Shown in pieces: positions 17,705 to 26,872 of a DNA stretch of 64,000 nt (position 1 is the first letter of the stretch; every line of letters starts with the position of its first letter). Source of the stretch: Burkholderia latens (GTDB taxonomy: Bacteria; Pseudomonadota; Gammaproteobacteria; Burkholderiales; Burkholderiaceae); the NCBI RefSeq assembly GCF_902499045.1, contig NZ_CABVPL010000008.1, positions 124,001 through 188,000 on the forward strand, in the 5' to 3' direction. The translations under genes were made by a program, and so were the position numbers. The notes beneath the pieces are model-generated. The model did no database searches, had not been told where the DNA came from, and saw nothing but the letters and a program-made list of their open reading frames with translations.

Positions 17705-17842
17705 TTGACCGGGCGCCGCGGCGAGCATCGAAGAACCGGCGCTGCGGTGCGCGTTTTGCCGGGGCGCGCAAAGCGCGGTATGGTGTCGTCCGCGCGGTGA
17801 GTTTGCACCGCCAGTCTGAAGCCAACCTGTAGCCGAGCTCGT

Positions 17843-18976
17843 GTGACCGATTTCCCCGTTTTCCACTGGACCGACGCCGACGGCGCCGAACATGCCGTGC
17901 GCTGGCGCTCCGAAGCCGGCGTGCCGCCGCCGAAGCGCGCCGTGCCCGCCGACGACCGCGTCACCGCCGACACCGCGTACCGCCTCGCCTGCGAGGGCAC
18001 CGCGCTCGTCTGGCAGGGCGACTTCCAGAATGCGCGTCAGCTCGTGCAGGCGATGGCGCGCCGCGTCGAGCGCAAGCCGAAGAAGGCGAAGGCCGCGGCC
18101 GGCGTCGACGCGTTCAACCTTCACCGGCTCGCGCAATCGCAGCGCGCCCGCACGCTCGGGATGCTGCTGATCCCGCTCGATGCCGACTACACGATTCCGC
18201 TGCGCCGTGCGCCCGACGTGCGCGCCGCGTGCGAGGAAGCGTACGGCCCGGGCGGCGCGCCGTCGGTCGTGTCGCTGCGCGAGCTGCTCGGGCTCGTCGG
18301 CGCGCACGAATGGCGCAAGAAGGGCGTGCCGATCCCGGCGCTCGGCGGCGCGCCGATCCATCCACATTACGGCGTGTTCTCGCCGGTGCGCGGCGAATAC
18401 GTCGAGCTCGTCGCGCGCGCGCCGCTGCCGGCGACGACGCTCGCGTTCGACATCGGCACGGGCACCGGCGTGCTCGCGGCCGTGCTCGCGTCGCGCGGCG
18501 TCGAGCGCATCGTCGCGACCGACCAGGATCCGCGCGCGCTCGCATGCGCGCGCGAGAACGTCGCGCGGCTCGGCTACGCCGCGCGCGTCGATGTCGTCGA
18601 AGCCAACCTGTTCCCGGCCGGCCGCGCGCCGCTCGTCGTCTGCAACCCGCCGTGGGTGCCGGCTCGTCCGAGTGCGCCGATCGAATACGCCGTCTACGAT
18701 CCCGACAGCCGTATGCTGCGCGGTTTCCTCGCCGGGCTCGCCGACCATCTCGAACCGGGCGGCGAAGGCTGGCTGATCCTGTCCGATTTCGCCGAGCATC
18801 TCGGGCTGCGGCCGCGCGACACGCTGTTGCAATGGATCGATGAAGCCGGGCTCGTCGTGCTCGGTCGCGAAGACATCCGCCCCGCCCACCCGAAGTCGGC
18901 CGATGCCGACGATCCGCTGCACACGGCGCGCCGCGCCGAGATCACGTCGCTGTGGCGGCTGGGCGCGCGGGCTTGA
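17843..18976 (+). CDS. Class I SAM-dependent methyltransferase, PrmC/RlmG-like NPPW type
   Basis: A 377-residue protein with GTG start. The N-terminal 180 residues are a helical recognition domain; the C-terminal half is a Rossmann methyltransferase with motif I DIGTGTG (203-209) and the catalytic NPPW (268-271). NPPY/NPPW marks enzymes that methylate amide or exocyclic amine nitrogens in proteins or nucleic acids. The closest behaviour is that of HemK-family protein glutamine methyltransferases and rRNA guanine methyltransferases; the true substrate cannot be told here. A second, unrelated-looking methyltransferase follows 89 bases later on the same strand. Confidence 0.85.
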   Translation: MTDFPVFHWTDADGAEHAVRWRSEAGVPPPKRAVPADDRVTADTAYRLACEGTALVWQGDFQNARQLVQAMARRVERKPKKAKAAAGVDAFNLHRLAQSQRARTLGMLLIPLDADYTIPLRRAPDVRAACEEAYGPGGAPSVVSLRELLGLVGAHEWRKKGVPIPALGGAPIHPHYGVFSPVRGEYVELVARAPLPATTLAFDIGTGTGVLAAVLASRGVERIVATDQDPRALACARENVARLGYAARVDVVEANLFPAGRAPLVVCNPPWVPARPSAPIEYAVYDPDSRMLRGFLAGLADHLEPGGEGWLILSDFAEHLGLRPRDTLLQWIDEAGLVVLGREDIRPAHPKSADADDPLHTARRAEITSLWRLGARA

Positions 18977-19065
18977 CCGCGCATTTTCGGTAAACTGTCG
19001 CCATTCCTCACGAATTCCCGCCGCCGGGCCGTGGTCGACCGACCGTGGCCCGGCGCCGCTTCACG

Positions 19066-19956
19066 ATGTCGAACAAGACCTACGAAATCCGTCCGGAGCA
19101 GTCCGTCGAGCTGCTGAAGGAATTGCATATCCTCACCCGCGACGGCAAGCTGAACCAGGACAGCCGCCGCAAGCTGAAGCAGGTCTATCACCTGTTCCAG
19201 TTCATCGAGCCGCTGCTCGCGAGCGTGCAGGCCGACAACGGCGCGGTGACGCTCGTCGATCACGGCGCCGGCAAGTCGTATCTCGGCTTCATCCTGTACG
19301 ACCTGTTCTTCAAGCAGCAGCCCGGGCACGGCACGCCGGCATTCACGTCGCACGTGTACGGGATCGAGACCCGCGAGGAACTCGTCACGCGCTCCACCGA
19401 GCTCGCCGCGCGGCTCGGGTTCGGCGGCATGTCGTTCCTGAATCTGTCGGTCGCCGATTCGATCACGTCGCCGAAGCTGCCGCCGACGGTCGATGTCGTC
19501 ACCGCACTGCATGCGTGCGACACGGCGACCGACGATGCGATCCGTTTCGCGCTCGCAAAGCGCGCGCAGCACATCGTGCTGGTGCCGTGCTGCCAGGCGG
19601 AAGTCGCGGGCGTGCTGCGCAGGAACAAGGGCAAGTCGCTCGCGAATGCGTTGACGGAAGTGTGGCGGCATCCGCTGCATACGCGCGAATTCGGCAGCCA
19701 GATCACCAACGTGCTGCGCTGCCTGCAACTCGAGGCGCACGGCTATCAGGTGAGCGTGACGGAGCTGGTCGGCTGGGAGCATTCGATGAAGAACGAGCTG
19801 ATCATCGCGCAGTACAAGAACCTGCCGCGCCGCAAACCGAGCGAGCGGCTGAACGAGATCCTCGGGATGTTCGGGCTCGCCGAGCTGAACGAGCGCTTCT
19901 TCGTGCCGGCGCCCGCGGCGGCGGCCGGCACGGCCATCGAGCCGGCCGCGGACTGA
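19066..19956 (+). CDS. SAM-dependent methyltransferase, Methyltransf_32-like
   Basis: A 296-residue protein. Motif I reads DHGAGKSYLGF, followed by an acidic end of strand 2 (YGIETREE) and ALHACDTATD, then VPCCQAE. This set matches the Methyltransf_32 group, whose members include probable RNA methyltransferases. The C-terminus (EIIAQYKNLPRR-like region) is basic and may bind nucleic acid. I chose the ATG at 19066; a GTG at 19045 would add seven residues. It ends 71 bases before the convergent DUF1415 gene with no clear terminator. Confidence 0.82.
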   Translation: MSNKTYEIRPEQSVELLKELHILTRDGKLNQDSRRKLKQVYHLFQFIEPLLASVQADNGAVTLVDHGAGKSYLGFILYDLFFKQQPGHGTPAFTSHVYGIETREELVTRSTELAARLGFGGMSFLNLSVADSITSPKLPPTVDVVTALHACDTATDDAIRFALAKRAQHIVLVPCCQAEVAGVLRRNKGKSLANALTEVWRHPLHTREFGSQITNVLRCLQLEAHGYQVSVTELVGWEHSMKNELIIAQYKNLPRRKPSERLNEILGMFGLAELNERFFVPAPAAAAGTAIEPAAD

Positions 19957-20027
19957 GCGGGCCGAGTCGGCCGAGCCCGCCGAGCAACCGCGGCGTCCGC
20001 CGCGCTGCGCGCCCGTCGCGCGATGCG

Positions 20028-20600
20028 TCAGACGTCGTCGCCCGGCCGGCGCATCCATTCGCGCCAGCCGTCGTGTCCAAGGCGGCGCAGCGTTTCCTGG
20101 TTTTTCTCGTAGATCGCGGACGCGTCCGGGAACGCGTCGACCGCGCGCGCGATGCTGTCCTCGCGCAGCAGGTGCAGGATCGGATAAGGCGCGCGGTTCG
20201 TGTAGTTCTCGATGTCGTCGGCTTCGCTGCCTTCGAACCGGTACTCGGGATGGAAGCTCGCGATCTGCAGCACGCCGTCGAGCCGCAGTTGCTGCACGAG
20301 CCGGTCGGCGAAAAACAGCGCGTCGTTGTAGTCGACGAAATCCGCGAAAACGCGCGGATAGATCACGAGCGTCGTGTCGACCTGCCGCGGATCAGCGGCT
20401 TCGAGCGTGCGCAATTCGGTTTCGAGATCCGCGAGCGCGTCTTCCAGTGTCGTGGCTTCGCTGATTGCATAGCGCACCTGGTCCTTCACGTAGACGCTCT
20501 TCGCGAACGGGCACAGATTGAGCCCGATCACCGCGCGCGCCAGCCAGTGCCGCGTGGCGGCGACGATGTCGTCGTGCGAGTCGGGGCGGGTGTCGGTCAT
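20028..20600 (-). CDS. DUF1415 family protein
   Basis: A 190-residue protein from the ATG at 20600; a longer frame to 20639 adds 13 residues with no ribosome site. The conserved start of the family is visible: WLARAVIGLNLCPFAK at residues 20-35, then TTLVIYPRVF and ASFHPEYRFEG, and NRAPYPILHLLRE near the C-terminus. DUF1415 proteins are widespread in proteobacteria and have no established function. No membrane or signal segment is present. It reads leftward, upstream of nothing obvious, and the tetR gene lies behind it in the same direction after 82 bases, so the two could be co-transcribed. Confidence 0.88.
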   Translation of the reverse strand: MTDTRPDSHDDIVAATRHWLARAVIGLNLCPFAKSVYVKDQVRYAISEATTLEDALADLETELRTLEAADPRQVDTTLVIYPRVFADFVDYNDALFFADRLVQQLRLDGVLQIASFHPEYRFEGSEADDIENYTNRAPYPILHLLREDSIARAVDAFPDASAIYEKNQETLRRLGHDGWREWMRRPGDDV

Positions 20601-20682
20601 GGCGAAGGCAATCGGGCGGAACGGCAGCGAGGGCCGCATTGTAGCCGGAGCGCGCCCGCCCGGTCATGACATGCGCGGCGCG

Positions 20683-21306
20683 TCATGCGCATGCAGCTTC
20701 GATCAGCTGCGTCACCAGCGCGGGCGCGGTGCCGATCGGCGTTTCGCCGTGCCGGTACGTCTGGCTGGCCGCGTAGATCCCTTCGACGACGAGCGCGAGC
20801 GCATCGGCGAGCGCCTTCGGCTGCCGCGCGCCGGCACCTTCGCACAGCGCGACGAGCCGCTTCATCAACTGTTCCTTGTTCTGCGCGACGCGCTCCCGCG
20901 CCGGGTGCGACGCATCGGGGAATTCCGCCGCGACGTTGACGAACGGGCAGCCGCGATAGTCCTTCTGCGTCGCGCGCTCGGCGAGGTCGACGAAATACTG
21001 GATCAGCTGCGCCTTCGGCTGGCCGGGATGCTTCGCGACGCTCGAATCGAAACGCTCGAAGAAGCACGCGTCCATCCGCTCCAGATACGCGAGGATCAGC
21101 TCGTCTTTCGACGAGAACTGCCGGTACAGGCTCATCTTGTTGACGCCCGCGCGTTCCACGACCGCCTCGACGCCCACTGCGCGCACGCCTTCCTTGTAAA
21201 ACAGCTCCTCGGCTGCGCGCAGCAGGTGTTCTTGCGCGGCGGCCGCGGCGATCGGCCGGCGCGTGCGGCGTGCCGGCGGCTGGGTGGCGGCCTCGATGCC
21301 CGACAT
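20683..21306 (-). CDS. TetR/AcrR-family transcriptional regulator
   Basis: A 207-residue repressor with a basic N-terminal extension, a TetR helix-turn-helix at about residues 26-70 (AAEELFYKEGVRAVGVEAVV, then NKMSLYRQFSSKDEL) and a helical ligand domain. It is divergent from an MFS transporter gene 217 bases away, and two near-identical palindromes lie between them. This is the classic arrangement for a repressor that controls itself and an efflux pump in response to a pump substrate. The ligand cannot be predicted. Family assignment is firm; the regulatory link is inferred from the operators. Confidence 0.92.
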   Translation of the reverse strand: MSGIEAATQPPARRTRRPIAAAAAQEHLLRAAEELFYKEGVRAVGVEAVVERAGVNKMSLYRQFSSKDELILAYLERMDACFFERFDSSVAKHPGQPKAQLIQYFVDLAERATQKDYRGCPFVNVAAEFPDASHPARERVAQNKEQLMKRLVALCEGAGARQPKALADALALVVEGIYAASQTYRHGETPIGTAPALVTQLIEAACA

Positions 21307-21341
21307 GATGACCCTCGACTGCGTGATGGATTGCTTGACAT

Positions 21342-21394
21342 GTTACCGACTGGTAACTACGATCGCAACACACTTGTGACCGATCGGTAACAAT
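21342..21394. promoter_or_regulatory. Two TetR-type operator palindromes
   Basis: A perfect 16-base palindrome, GTTACCGACTGGTAAC (21342-21357), and a near-perfect copy, GTGACCGATCGGTAAC (21376-21391, extending to 21374-21394 with one mismatch), share the half-site GTTACC/GGTAAC. Their centres are 34 bases apart. They lie 36 bases before the tetR start and 130 bases before the MFS gene, as expected for binding sites of the adjacent repressor. Confidence 0.8.
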
Positions 21395-21523
21395 GCCGCT
21401 CGGATCGACAGACGAATGCCACGTATCGGCCCGGGTCAGCCGATGCAGCGTGCGGCGGAGGTGGCCTGGTGGTGAGGCGGTTCAGGCGCATGGGCGCCGG
21501 TCCGCCAACTGGAGAGGGACAAC

Positions 21524-22807
21524 ATGAACTGGGCAGTGACACGAATCGGCGGGCGCTTTCACTACGGCTGGCTCGCGGCGGCGGTGGTTTTCCTGATCCT
21601 GCTGGCGGCGGCCGGCACGCGTGCGACGCCGAGCGTGCTGATGGTGCCGCTCGAGCGCGAGCTCGGCTGGAGCCGCGCGGCGATTTCGCTGGCGATTTCG
21701 GTGAACATCGCGCTGTACGGGCTGACCGGCCCGTTTGCGGCGGCGGCTATGCAGCGCTTCGGGCTGCGGCCGACGATCCTGACCGCGCTGACGACGCTGA
21801 GCGTGGGCGTCGCGCTGTCGTCGATGATGACGCAGAGCTGGCAGATGGTCGTGATCTGGGGGCTGATGGTCGGCTGCTCGACCGGCGTCGTCGCGCTGAC
21901 GCTGTCCGCAACGTTCGTCACGCGGTGGTTCCATGCGCGGCGCGGCCTCGTGATGGGCATCCTGACCGCGAGCACGGCCACCGGCCAGCTCGTATTCCTG
22001 CCGATGCTCGCGGCGATCGCGCAACGCCATGGCTGGCGCCCGGTCGTGCTGGTCGTCGCGGTCGCGGCCGCGGTCGTGATTCCGCTGGTCGCGTTCCTGC
22101 TGCCGGAGCGGCCGGCCGACGTGAAGCTGCGCCCGTACGGCGAGCCTGACGATGCGCCGGCGGCGCCCGACGCGACGAAGGAGAACCCGCTCGCGGTTGC
22201 GTTCCGCACGCTGCTGACGGCGAGCCGCTCGCGCGACTTCTGGCTGCTGTTCTTCAGCTTCTTCATCTGCGGTGCGAGCACCAACGGCTATGTCGGCACG
22301 CACCTGATCGCGATGTGCAGCGACTACGGAATGACCGAAGTGCAGGGCGCGTCGCTGCTCGCCGCGATGGGCGTGTTCGACCTGTTCGGCACGACGCTGT
22401 CGGGCTGGTTGTCCGACCGTTACGACAATCGTGTGCTGCTGTTCTGGTACTACGGGCTGCGCGGGCTGTCGCTGATCTACCTGCCGCATGCATTCGGCAT
22501 CGATTTCTTCGGGCTGCCGTTGTTCGCGATGTTCTACGGACTCGACTGGATCGCGACCGTGCCGCCGACCGTGCGGCTCGCCACCGACGTGTTCGGCAAG
22601 GCGGCGGCGCCGGTCGTGTTCGGCTGGATCGTCGCCGGCCACCAGCTCGGCGCGGCGTTCGCGGCGCTCGGCGCGGGGCTGCTGCGCGCGAGCCTCGGCA
22701 CCTATACGATCGCGTCGATGATCTCGGGCGGGCTTTGCATTATCGGTGCGCTGATCGTGCTGCGAATCAATCGCGGGCCGTCGCGCGCGGCCGCGCAGGC
22801 GGCCTGA
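21524..22807 (+). CDS. Major facilitator superfamily transporter
   Basis: A 427-residue protein with about twelve hydrophobic segments split by a polar loop at residues 195-225. The A-motif region after helix 2 reads AAAMQRFGLRPT and its repeat in the second half is SGWLSDRYDNRV. The first helix begins after a short FHYGW stretch, typical of the oxalate/formate-antiporter-like and monocarboxylate groups of MFS, so a small organic acid is a possible substrate; drug efflux is the alternative suggested by the TetR neighbour. GGAGAGG precedes the ATG by about seven bases. Expression is probably controlled through the two operators upstream. Confidence 0.9.
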   Translation: MNWAVTRIGGRFHYGWLAAAVVFLILLAAAGTRATPSVLMVPLERELGWSRAAISLAISVNIALYGLTGPFAAAAMQRFGLRPTILTALTTLSVGVALSSMMTQSWQMVVIWGLMVGCSTGVVALTLSATFVTRWFHARRGLVMGILTASTATGQLVFLPMLAAIAQRHGWRPVVLVVAVAAAVVIPLVAFLLPERPADVKLRPYGEPDDAPAAPDATKENPLAVAFRTLLTASRSRDFWLLFFSFFICGASTNGYVGTHLIAMCSDYGMTEVQGASLLAAMGVFDLFGTTLSGWLSDRYDNRVLLFWYYGLRGLSLIYLPHAFGIDFFGLPLFAMFYGLDWIATVPPTVRLATDVFGKAAAPVVFGWIVAGHQLGAAFAALGAGLLRASLGTYTIASMISGGLCIIGALIVLRINRGPSRAAAQAA

Positions 22808-22864
22808 CGCGCGACGAAGGCTCGCGCGCCGGCTGGTGAACCGCGCAGGCGGACGGGCTCGGCA

Positions 22865-23929
22865 CTACTGATAGTTCAGCGTGAACGTGACGAGCGCATT
22901 GGCGGTGCCCGGTGTGACGGCGGACGCGGTCTGGTAGTAGCGGGCCAGCAGCGGGATCGTGTAGTTGCCGTCTTCGACGAACTGCGGCTTGAAGTCCACT
23001 GGCATCAGCTGGTTGTACGTGACGGCCGTGCGGTTGGCCTTCGCGATTTGCAAGCCGATGCCGGTCGCCGTCGGCTTTCCGGCCTCCGGTTTCAGCGCGA
23101 TGATGCCTTGGGACGAATTGACGATCGGCGTGCCAGGCGTGAGCGTATAGCGCAGCGTGACGTTCGACGTGAACGCCGGGCAGTTCTGTAGCGCGATATT
23201 GACCGGCTTCCACTGCGTGGCGGAGCCCACGCCGGTGAACGCGCGCTCCTTCAGGAACGTGCCCATGTCGACGGCGACGTCCGGCGTCTTGCAGGTGCCC
23301 GTCGTGATCGTGGTCGAGCCGGTGACTGAATAATTGACAGCGTTGAGCCGGTTCGAGCCGTAGTACAACCTGATTTGCGGAAGTATGGACGCGTTGATTT
23401 TCCCCGGCTTCACGTCGCCGATCTTGATCAGCACGATGGCGACCGTATCGTTGAAATAGGCCTTGGTGCCCTGCGCAGGGCCCATCAGGAGTTCAACGTT
23501 GCCGGATGGCACACCGGAGTACGACATAGGCGTGCCGGCGAGAAACGCGATACCGATTCCATCCTGGCCGGTCTTGTACACCTTGCCTCCGTAGGATCCT
23601 TGATTCCAGGATGTGAGCTGCCCACCGCTCGCCTCGAAACTGACCTGCTCGAATTGATCCGTGTCGGAGAGGCCGGTGCAATTGCCCTCGGGCACGCCAC
23701 CGTACCCTAGGTTCGTGCTATAGATGACTTGTCCGATCGGAATATCGCGTCCGGTAAAGACGGTCGACGGCAGCGAAACGGTGTCGTTTCTGACCGAATT
23801 GCCCGGCGCAAACGAACACGTGCCGGCAAAAGCTTCTGCACCGACGGCCGCCGCGATCATGAAGAGCGCAACGTGCAGCAAGGAGCCTATTCGGGAACGC
23901 CATTCAGAGTGGATGGTTGATTTTCGCAT
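22865..23929 (-). CDS. Fimbrial tip-adhesin-like protein, orphan
   Basis: A 354-residue secreted protein. The start at 23929 gives a long charged n-region, a hydrophobic core and AEAFAG, a plausible signal cleavage site. The N-terminal half is beta-rich with paired cysteines, as in lectin domains of FimH-like adhesins. The C-terminal half (from about residue 205) has the pilin pattern: TGTCKTPDVAVDMGTF with the disulfide partner in LQNCPAF, then the terminal strand TANALVTFTLNYQ needed for donor-strand exchange. No usher, chaperone or major pilin gene is near. Earlier in-frame starts to 24082 lack a signal-like sequence. It converges on the MFS gene 57 bases away. Confidence 0.85.
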   Translation of the reverse strand: MRKSTIHSEWRSRIGSLLHVALFMIAAAVGAEAFAGTCSFAPGNSVRNDTVSLPSTVFTGRDIPIGQVIYSTNLGYGGVPEGNCTGLSDTDQFEQVSFEASGGQLTSWNQGSYGGKVYKTGQDGIGIAFLAGTPMSYSGVPSGNVELLMGPAQGTKAYFNDTVAIVLIKIGDVKPGKINASILPQIRLYYGSNRLNAVNYSVTGSTTITTGTCKTPDVAVDMGTFLKERAFTGVGSATQWKPVNIALQNCPAFTSNVTLRYTLTPGTPIVNSSQGIIALKPEAGKPTATGIGLQIAKANRTAVTYNQLMPVDFKPQFVEDGNYTIPLLARYYQTASAVTPGTANALVTFTLNYQ

Positions 23930-24313
23930 AGTGGGATGTACTTCGGTTGCATCCGCGGCCATGCTTGAGAAATGTGACGCGATGCGCGGGCGCGGAACCC
24001 GACCTGCCCGGGAGACGGGCGGGCGTTGTGCGCCAATCGGGAGTTGACGGGCGACCCGTTCTCGTGCCCATTGGGCCGACAAGGCTCCATTGTTGCGAAA
24101 TGCTGAGATTCACGATATCGGACGCGTACGAAATTGTCGTTTCGCGGGAGCGGGAAGGGCCCCTTAGCCGTTGACGCCGCGCCGGCCGAAGCCCGCCTGC
24201 CTTTCCAGGTCTCTCGATAAGCTTCTACGCGGCCGACCGTGCGGGAGTCGCGGCGAACGGTTATTCTTGTGCGTTCATGAGGCGACCCCATTTCCGACAC
24301 CACGAGGAACCGC
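23930..24313. other. Divergent regulatory gap
   Basis: About 384 bases between the divergent adhesin and nitroreductase genes. Short frames are present but none is convincing. Promoters for both genes should lie here. I see no repeat or operator worth naming. Confidence 0.45.
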
Positions 24314-24919
24314 ATGTCCGTCAAACCTGCTCCCACCACTGTTTCGATTCACGACCTGATCGCGGGCCGCTGGAGCCCGCGCGCGTATTCGGACGAGCCG
24401 ATCAGCGCCGCCGATCTGCACGCGGTGCTCGAAGCCGCGCGCTGGGCGCCTTCCGCGTACAACGCGCAACCGTGGCGTTTCATCGTGTTCGATCGCACGC
24501 GGGACGAAGCGGCGTTCAAGCGCGCATTCGCGACGCTGGTGCCGTTCAACCAGGGCTGGAATGCACCCGCGCCGGTGCTGATCGCCGTGACCGCGCACAC
24601 GCTCACGCCGAAGGGCGAACCGGCGCCGACCGCGCTGTACGACGCGGGTGCGGCGGCGATGTCGCTGGTGCTGCAGGCGCACGCGCTCGGCCTTGCCGCG
24701 CACCAGATGAGCGGCTTCGACGCAAAGGCGTTTCGCGATGCGTTCGAGATCCCGGCCGACGTCGCGATCCCGGCGATCATCTCGCTCGGCCACTACGGCA
24801 ACGTCGACAAGCTCGATCCGGTGCTGCGCGATCGCGAAAAGGCGCCGCGCACGCGTCATCCGATCGGCGAAGTCGTCTATGCGGGCGCGTGGAAGAAGGG
24901 CTTCGACGCCGCGGCCTGA
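24314..24919 (+). CDS. Nitroreductase-family flavoprotein
   Basis: A 201-residue protein with the nitroreductase pattern: RWSPRAYSDEPI near residue 18, EAARWAPSAYNAQPWRF (41-57) for FMN binding, and GLAAHQMSGFD followed by VAIPAIISLGHYG in the second half. These enzymes bind FMN as dimers and reduce nitro compounds, quinones or related substrates with NAD(P)H. GAGGAA precedes the ATG by about six bases. It is followed by the yegD-like gene in the same direction after 184 bases and is probably transcribed alone. The natural substrate is unknown. Confidence 0.9.
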   Translation: MSVKPAPTTVSIHDLIAGRWSPRAYSDEPISAADLHAVLEAARWAPSAYNAQPWRFIVFDRTRDEAAFKRAFATLVPFNQGWNAPAPVLIAVTAHTLTPKGEPAPTALYDAGAAAMSLVLQAHALGLAAHQMSGFDAKAFRDAFEIPADVAIPAIISLGHYGNVDKLDPVLRDREKAPRTRHPIGEVVYAGAWKKGFDAAA

Positions 24920-25103
24920 TCCCGCACGCGGATGGGCGTGCACGATGCGCCCGTCCGCCGTCCGTACCCGTTGCCGCCGCCCCGGATGCGCGCGTGGCGC
25001 CGTCCGCCGGCCGGTTGGCCGGCCCCAGTTGTGATCCGGCAGGCTTCGTGATAAAAAGCCCGTCCTTTCCGTTTTCGCGCCGGCCATGCTGCGGCACCTT
25101 CCC

Positions 25104-26354
25104 ATGACTTACTGCGCGATCGATTTCGGCACGTCCAATTCCGCCGTGGCGCTGCCCGGCGGCGACGGCATGCGTCTCGCGCCCGTCGAGGGCGACCACC
25201 TGACGCTGCCCACCGCGATCTTCTTCAACAACGACGAAGAGACGGTCGAGTTCGGCCGCGCGGCGCTCGCTTCCTATATCGACGGCTTCGACGGCCGCCT
25301 GATGCGGTCGATGAAGAGCATTCTCGGCTCGCCGCTCGCGGAGACCACGACGGATCTCGGCGACGGCAGCGCGATCGCGTACACCGAGATCATCGCCCGC
25401 TTCCTGACGCACCTGAAGCGTAAGGCGGAGGCTCACGCCGGCGCGCCGATCGGCCGCGCGGTGCTCGGCCGGCCGGTATTCTTCGTCGACGAAGACCCGC
25501 GCGCAGACCGCCTCGCGCAGAACCAGCTGGAAGCCGCCGCGCGCTCGGTCGGCTTCACCGACGTGCATTTCCAGTACGAGCCGATCGCAGCGGCGTTCGA
25601 CTACGAGTCCCGTCAGCAGGCCGAGCGGCTGGTACTCGTCGCCGACATCGGCGGCGGTACGTCGGACTTTTCGCTGGTCCGCGTGGGGCCGGAGCGGATG
25701 GCGCGCCTCGAGCGCAAGGACGACGTGCTCGCGCATCACGGTGTGCACGTCGCGGGCACCGACTACGACCGGCGCGTCGAACTGTCGGCAATCCTGCCCG
25801 CATTCGGCTACCGCGCGCTCGACCCGGAGGGGCGCGAACTGCCGAACCGCATCTACTTCGACCTGGCGACGTGGCACCTGATCAATACGGTCTACACGCC
25901 GAAACGGCTGGGCGAATTGAAGCTCATGAAGCACCTGTACCGGGACGTGCGGCAGCACGACCGGCTGACGCGCGTGGTCGAGCAGCGGCTCGGTCATGCG
26001 CTGATGGCGCGCGCGGAAGAGGCGAAGATCGGCGTGGCGGCGGGCGGCGAGACGATGATCGACCTGAACGACGTGGAAGAGGATCTGCAGATTGCGTTCG
26101 ACGCCAAGCGCCTCGTCGACGCGAGCGTGGACGATACCGCGCGCATCGTCGAAGCGGCACGCGAAACGGTGCGGCTCGCGGGCGTGGCGCCGCGCGACGT
26201 CGGTGCGCTGTATTTCACCGGCGGCTCGACTGGCCTCGCGTTCCTGTCGGGCGCGCTGGCCGCCGCGTTCCCGGACGCGCAGCCGGTGTTCGGCGATCGC
26301 CTCGCGAGTGTCGCGACGGGCCTCGGCATTCACGCGCAGCGGCTGTTCGGCTGA
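25104..26354 (+). CDS. yegD: Hsp70-family chaperone, YegD-like
   Basis: A 416-residue protein with an actin-fold ATPase domain. The phosphate-1 loop is IDFGTSNSAVA (residues 6-16) and phosphate-2 is ADIGGGTSDFSL; the adenosine motif is TGGSTGLAFL near the C-terminus. There is no substrate-binding domain like that of DnaK, and the protein is near the length of E. coli YegD (450). The ATG at 25104 places the phosphate loop normally; another ATG at 25086 adds six residues. YegD proteins are non-canonical Hsp70s of unclear client. A bidirectional terminator separates it from the convergent cspA. Confidence 0.9.
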   Translation: MTYCAIDFGTSNSAVALPGGDGMRLAPVEGDHLTLPTAIFFNNDEETVEFGRAALASYIDGFDGRLMRSMKSILGSPLAETTTDLGDGSAIAYTEIIARFLTHLKRKAEAHAGAPIGRAVLGRPVFFVDEDPRADRLAQNQLEAAARSVGFTDVHFQYEPIAAAFDYESRQQAERLVLVADIGGGTSDFSLVRVGPERMARLERKDDVLAHHGVHVAGTDYDRRVELSAILPAFGYRALDPEGRELPNRIYFDLATWHLINTVYTPKRLGELKLMKHLYRDVRQHDRLTRVVEQRLGHALMARAEEAKIGVAAGGETMIDLNDVEEDLQIAFDAKRLVDASVDDTARIVEAARETVRLAGVAPRDVGALYFTGGSTGLAFLSGALAAAFPDAQPVFGDRLASVATGLGIHAQRLFG

Positions 26355-26410
26355 AGGGTGGGCGGCCAACGGGTCGCCATGCCGGCCGGCGGCCAGCGCC
26401 CAAAAACAAA

Positions 26411-26436
26411 AAGCCCCGCCGAAGCGGGGCTTTTTT
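26411..26436. terminator. Bidirectional terminator between yegD and cspA
   Basis: A perfect 9-bp stem (26411-26419 with 26424-26432) with a CGAA tetraloop has a run of six T on the right and A-rich sequence on the left, so it serves both converging genes. Confidence 0.92.
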
Positions 26437-26457
26437 ACACGAATGATCGCGCCAAGC

Positions 26458-26661
26458 TTAGACCGGACGGATGTTCGCAGCTTGCAGACCCTTCGGGCCC
26501 GTCTTCACTTCGAATTCAACCTTCTGGTTTTCTTGCAGCGTCTTGAAACCTTCGACGCGGATTTCCGAGAAGTGCGCGAACAGATCGTCGCCGCCGCCTT
26601 CCGGGGTGATGAAGCCGAAGCCCTTTGCGTCATTGAACCACTTGACGGTACCGGTTGCCAT
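26458..26661 (-). CDS. cspA: Cold-shock protein, CspA family
   Basis: A 67-residue single-domain protein of the normal length. Both RNA-binding motifs are intact: KGFGFITP (RNP1) and LFAHFSEI (RNP2, one residue off the common VFVHFS). It starts [17 protein letters not shown] lies eight bases before the ATG. Cold-shock proteins bind single-stranded RNA and melt structure; whether this copy is cold-induced cannot be read from the coding sequence, though the upstream leader of about 140 bases is suggestive. Paralogues usually exist elsewhere in such genomes, so the symbol is a family label. Confidence 0.95.
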   Translation of the reverse strand: MATGTVKWFNDAKGFGFITPEGGGDDLFAHFSEIRVEGFKTLQENQKVEFEVKTGPKGLQAANIRPV

Positions 26662-26808
26662 GTTACTTGTTCCTAAAAAGATAAAACGGGGCCGAAGCCC
26701 ATGGGTGCGGAAAATCAAGGAAGGGGGTAATGGGACCAACCGGAGTACCGTTGATGGGCGAACTACGAAAGAACCAATTCACTCGCCGCTTGAAATCCTG
26801 CAACGTTG

Positions 26809-26837
26809 TTTATACGGCTAATCGGCCCTGCGGTCAA
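26809..26837 (-). promoter_or_regulatory. Sigma70-type promoter of cspA
   Basis: On the minus strand TTGACC (26837-26832) and TATAAA (26814-26809) are separated by exactly 17 bases, five of six matches to each consensus element. Transcription would start near 26802, giving a 5' leader of about 140 bases, similar in length to the regulated leaders of cold-shock mRNAs. Confidence 0.65.
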
Positions 26838-26872
26838 CCGGATTTCCATGCTCTCAGGGTTATTGCGGAGTT

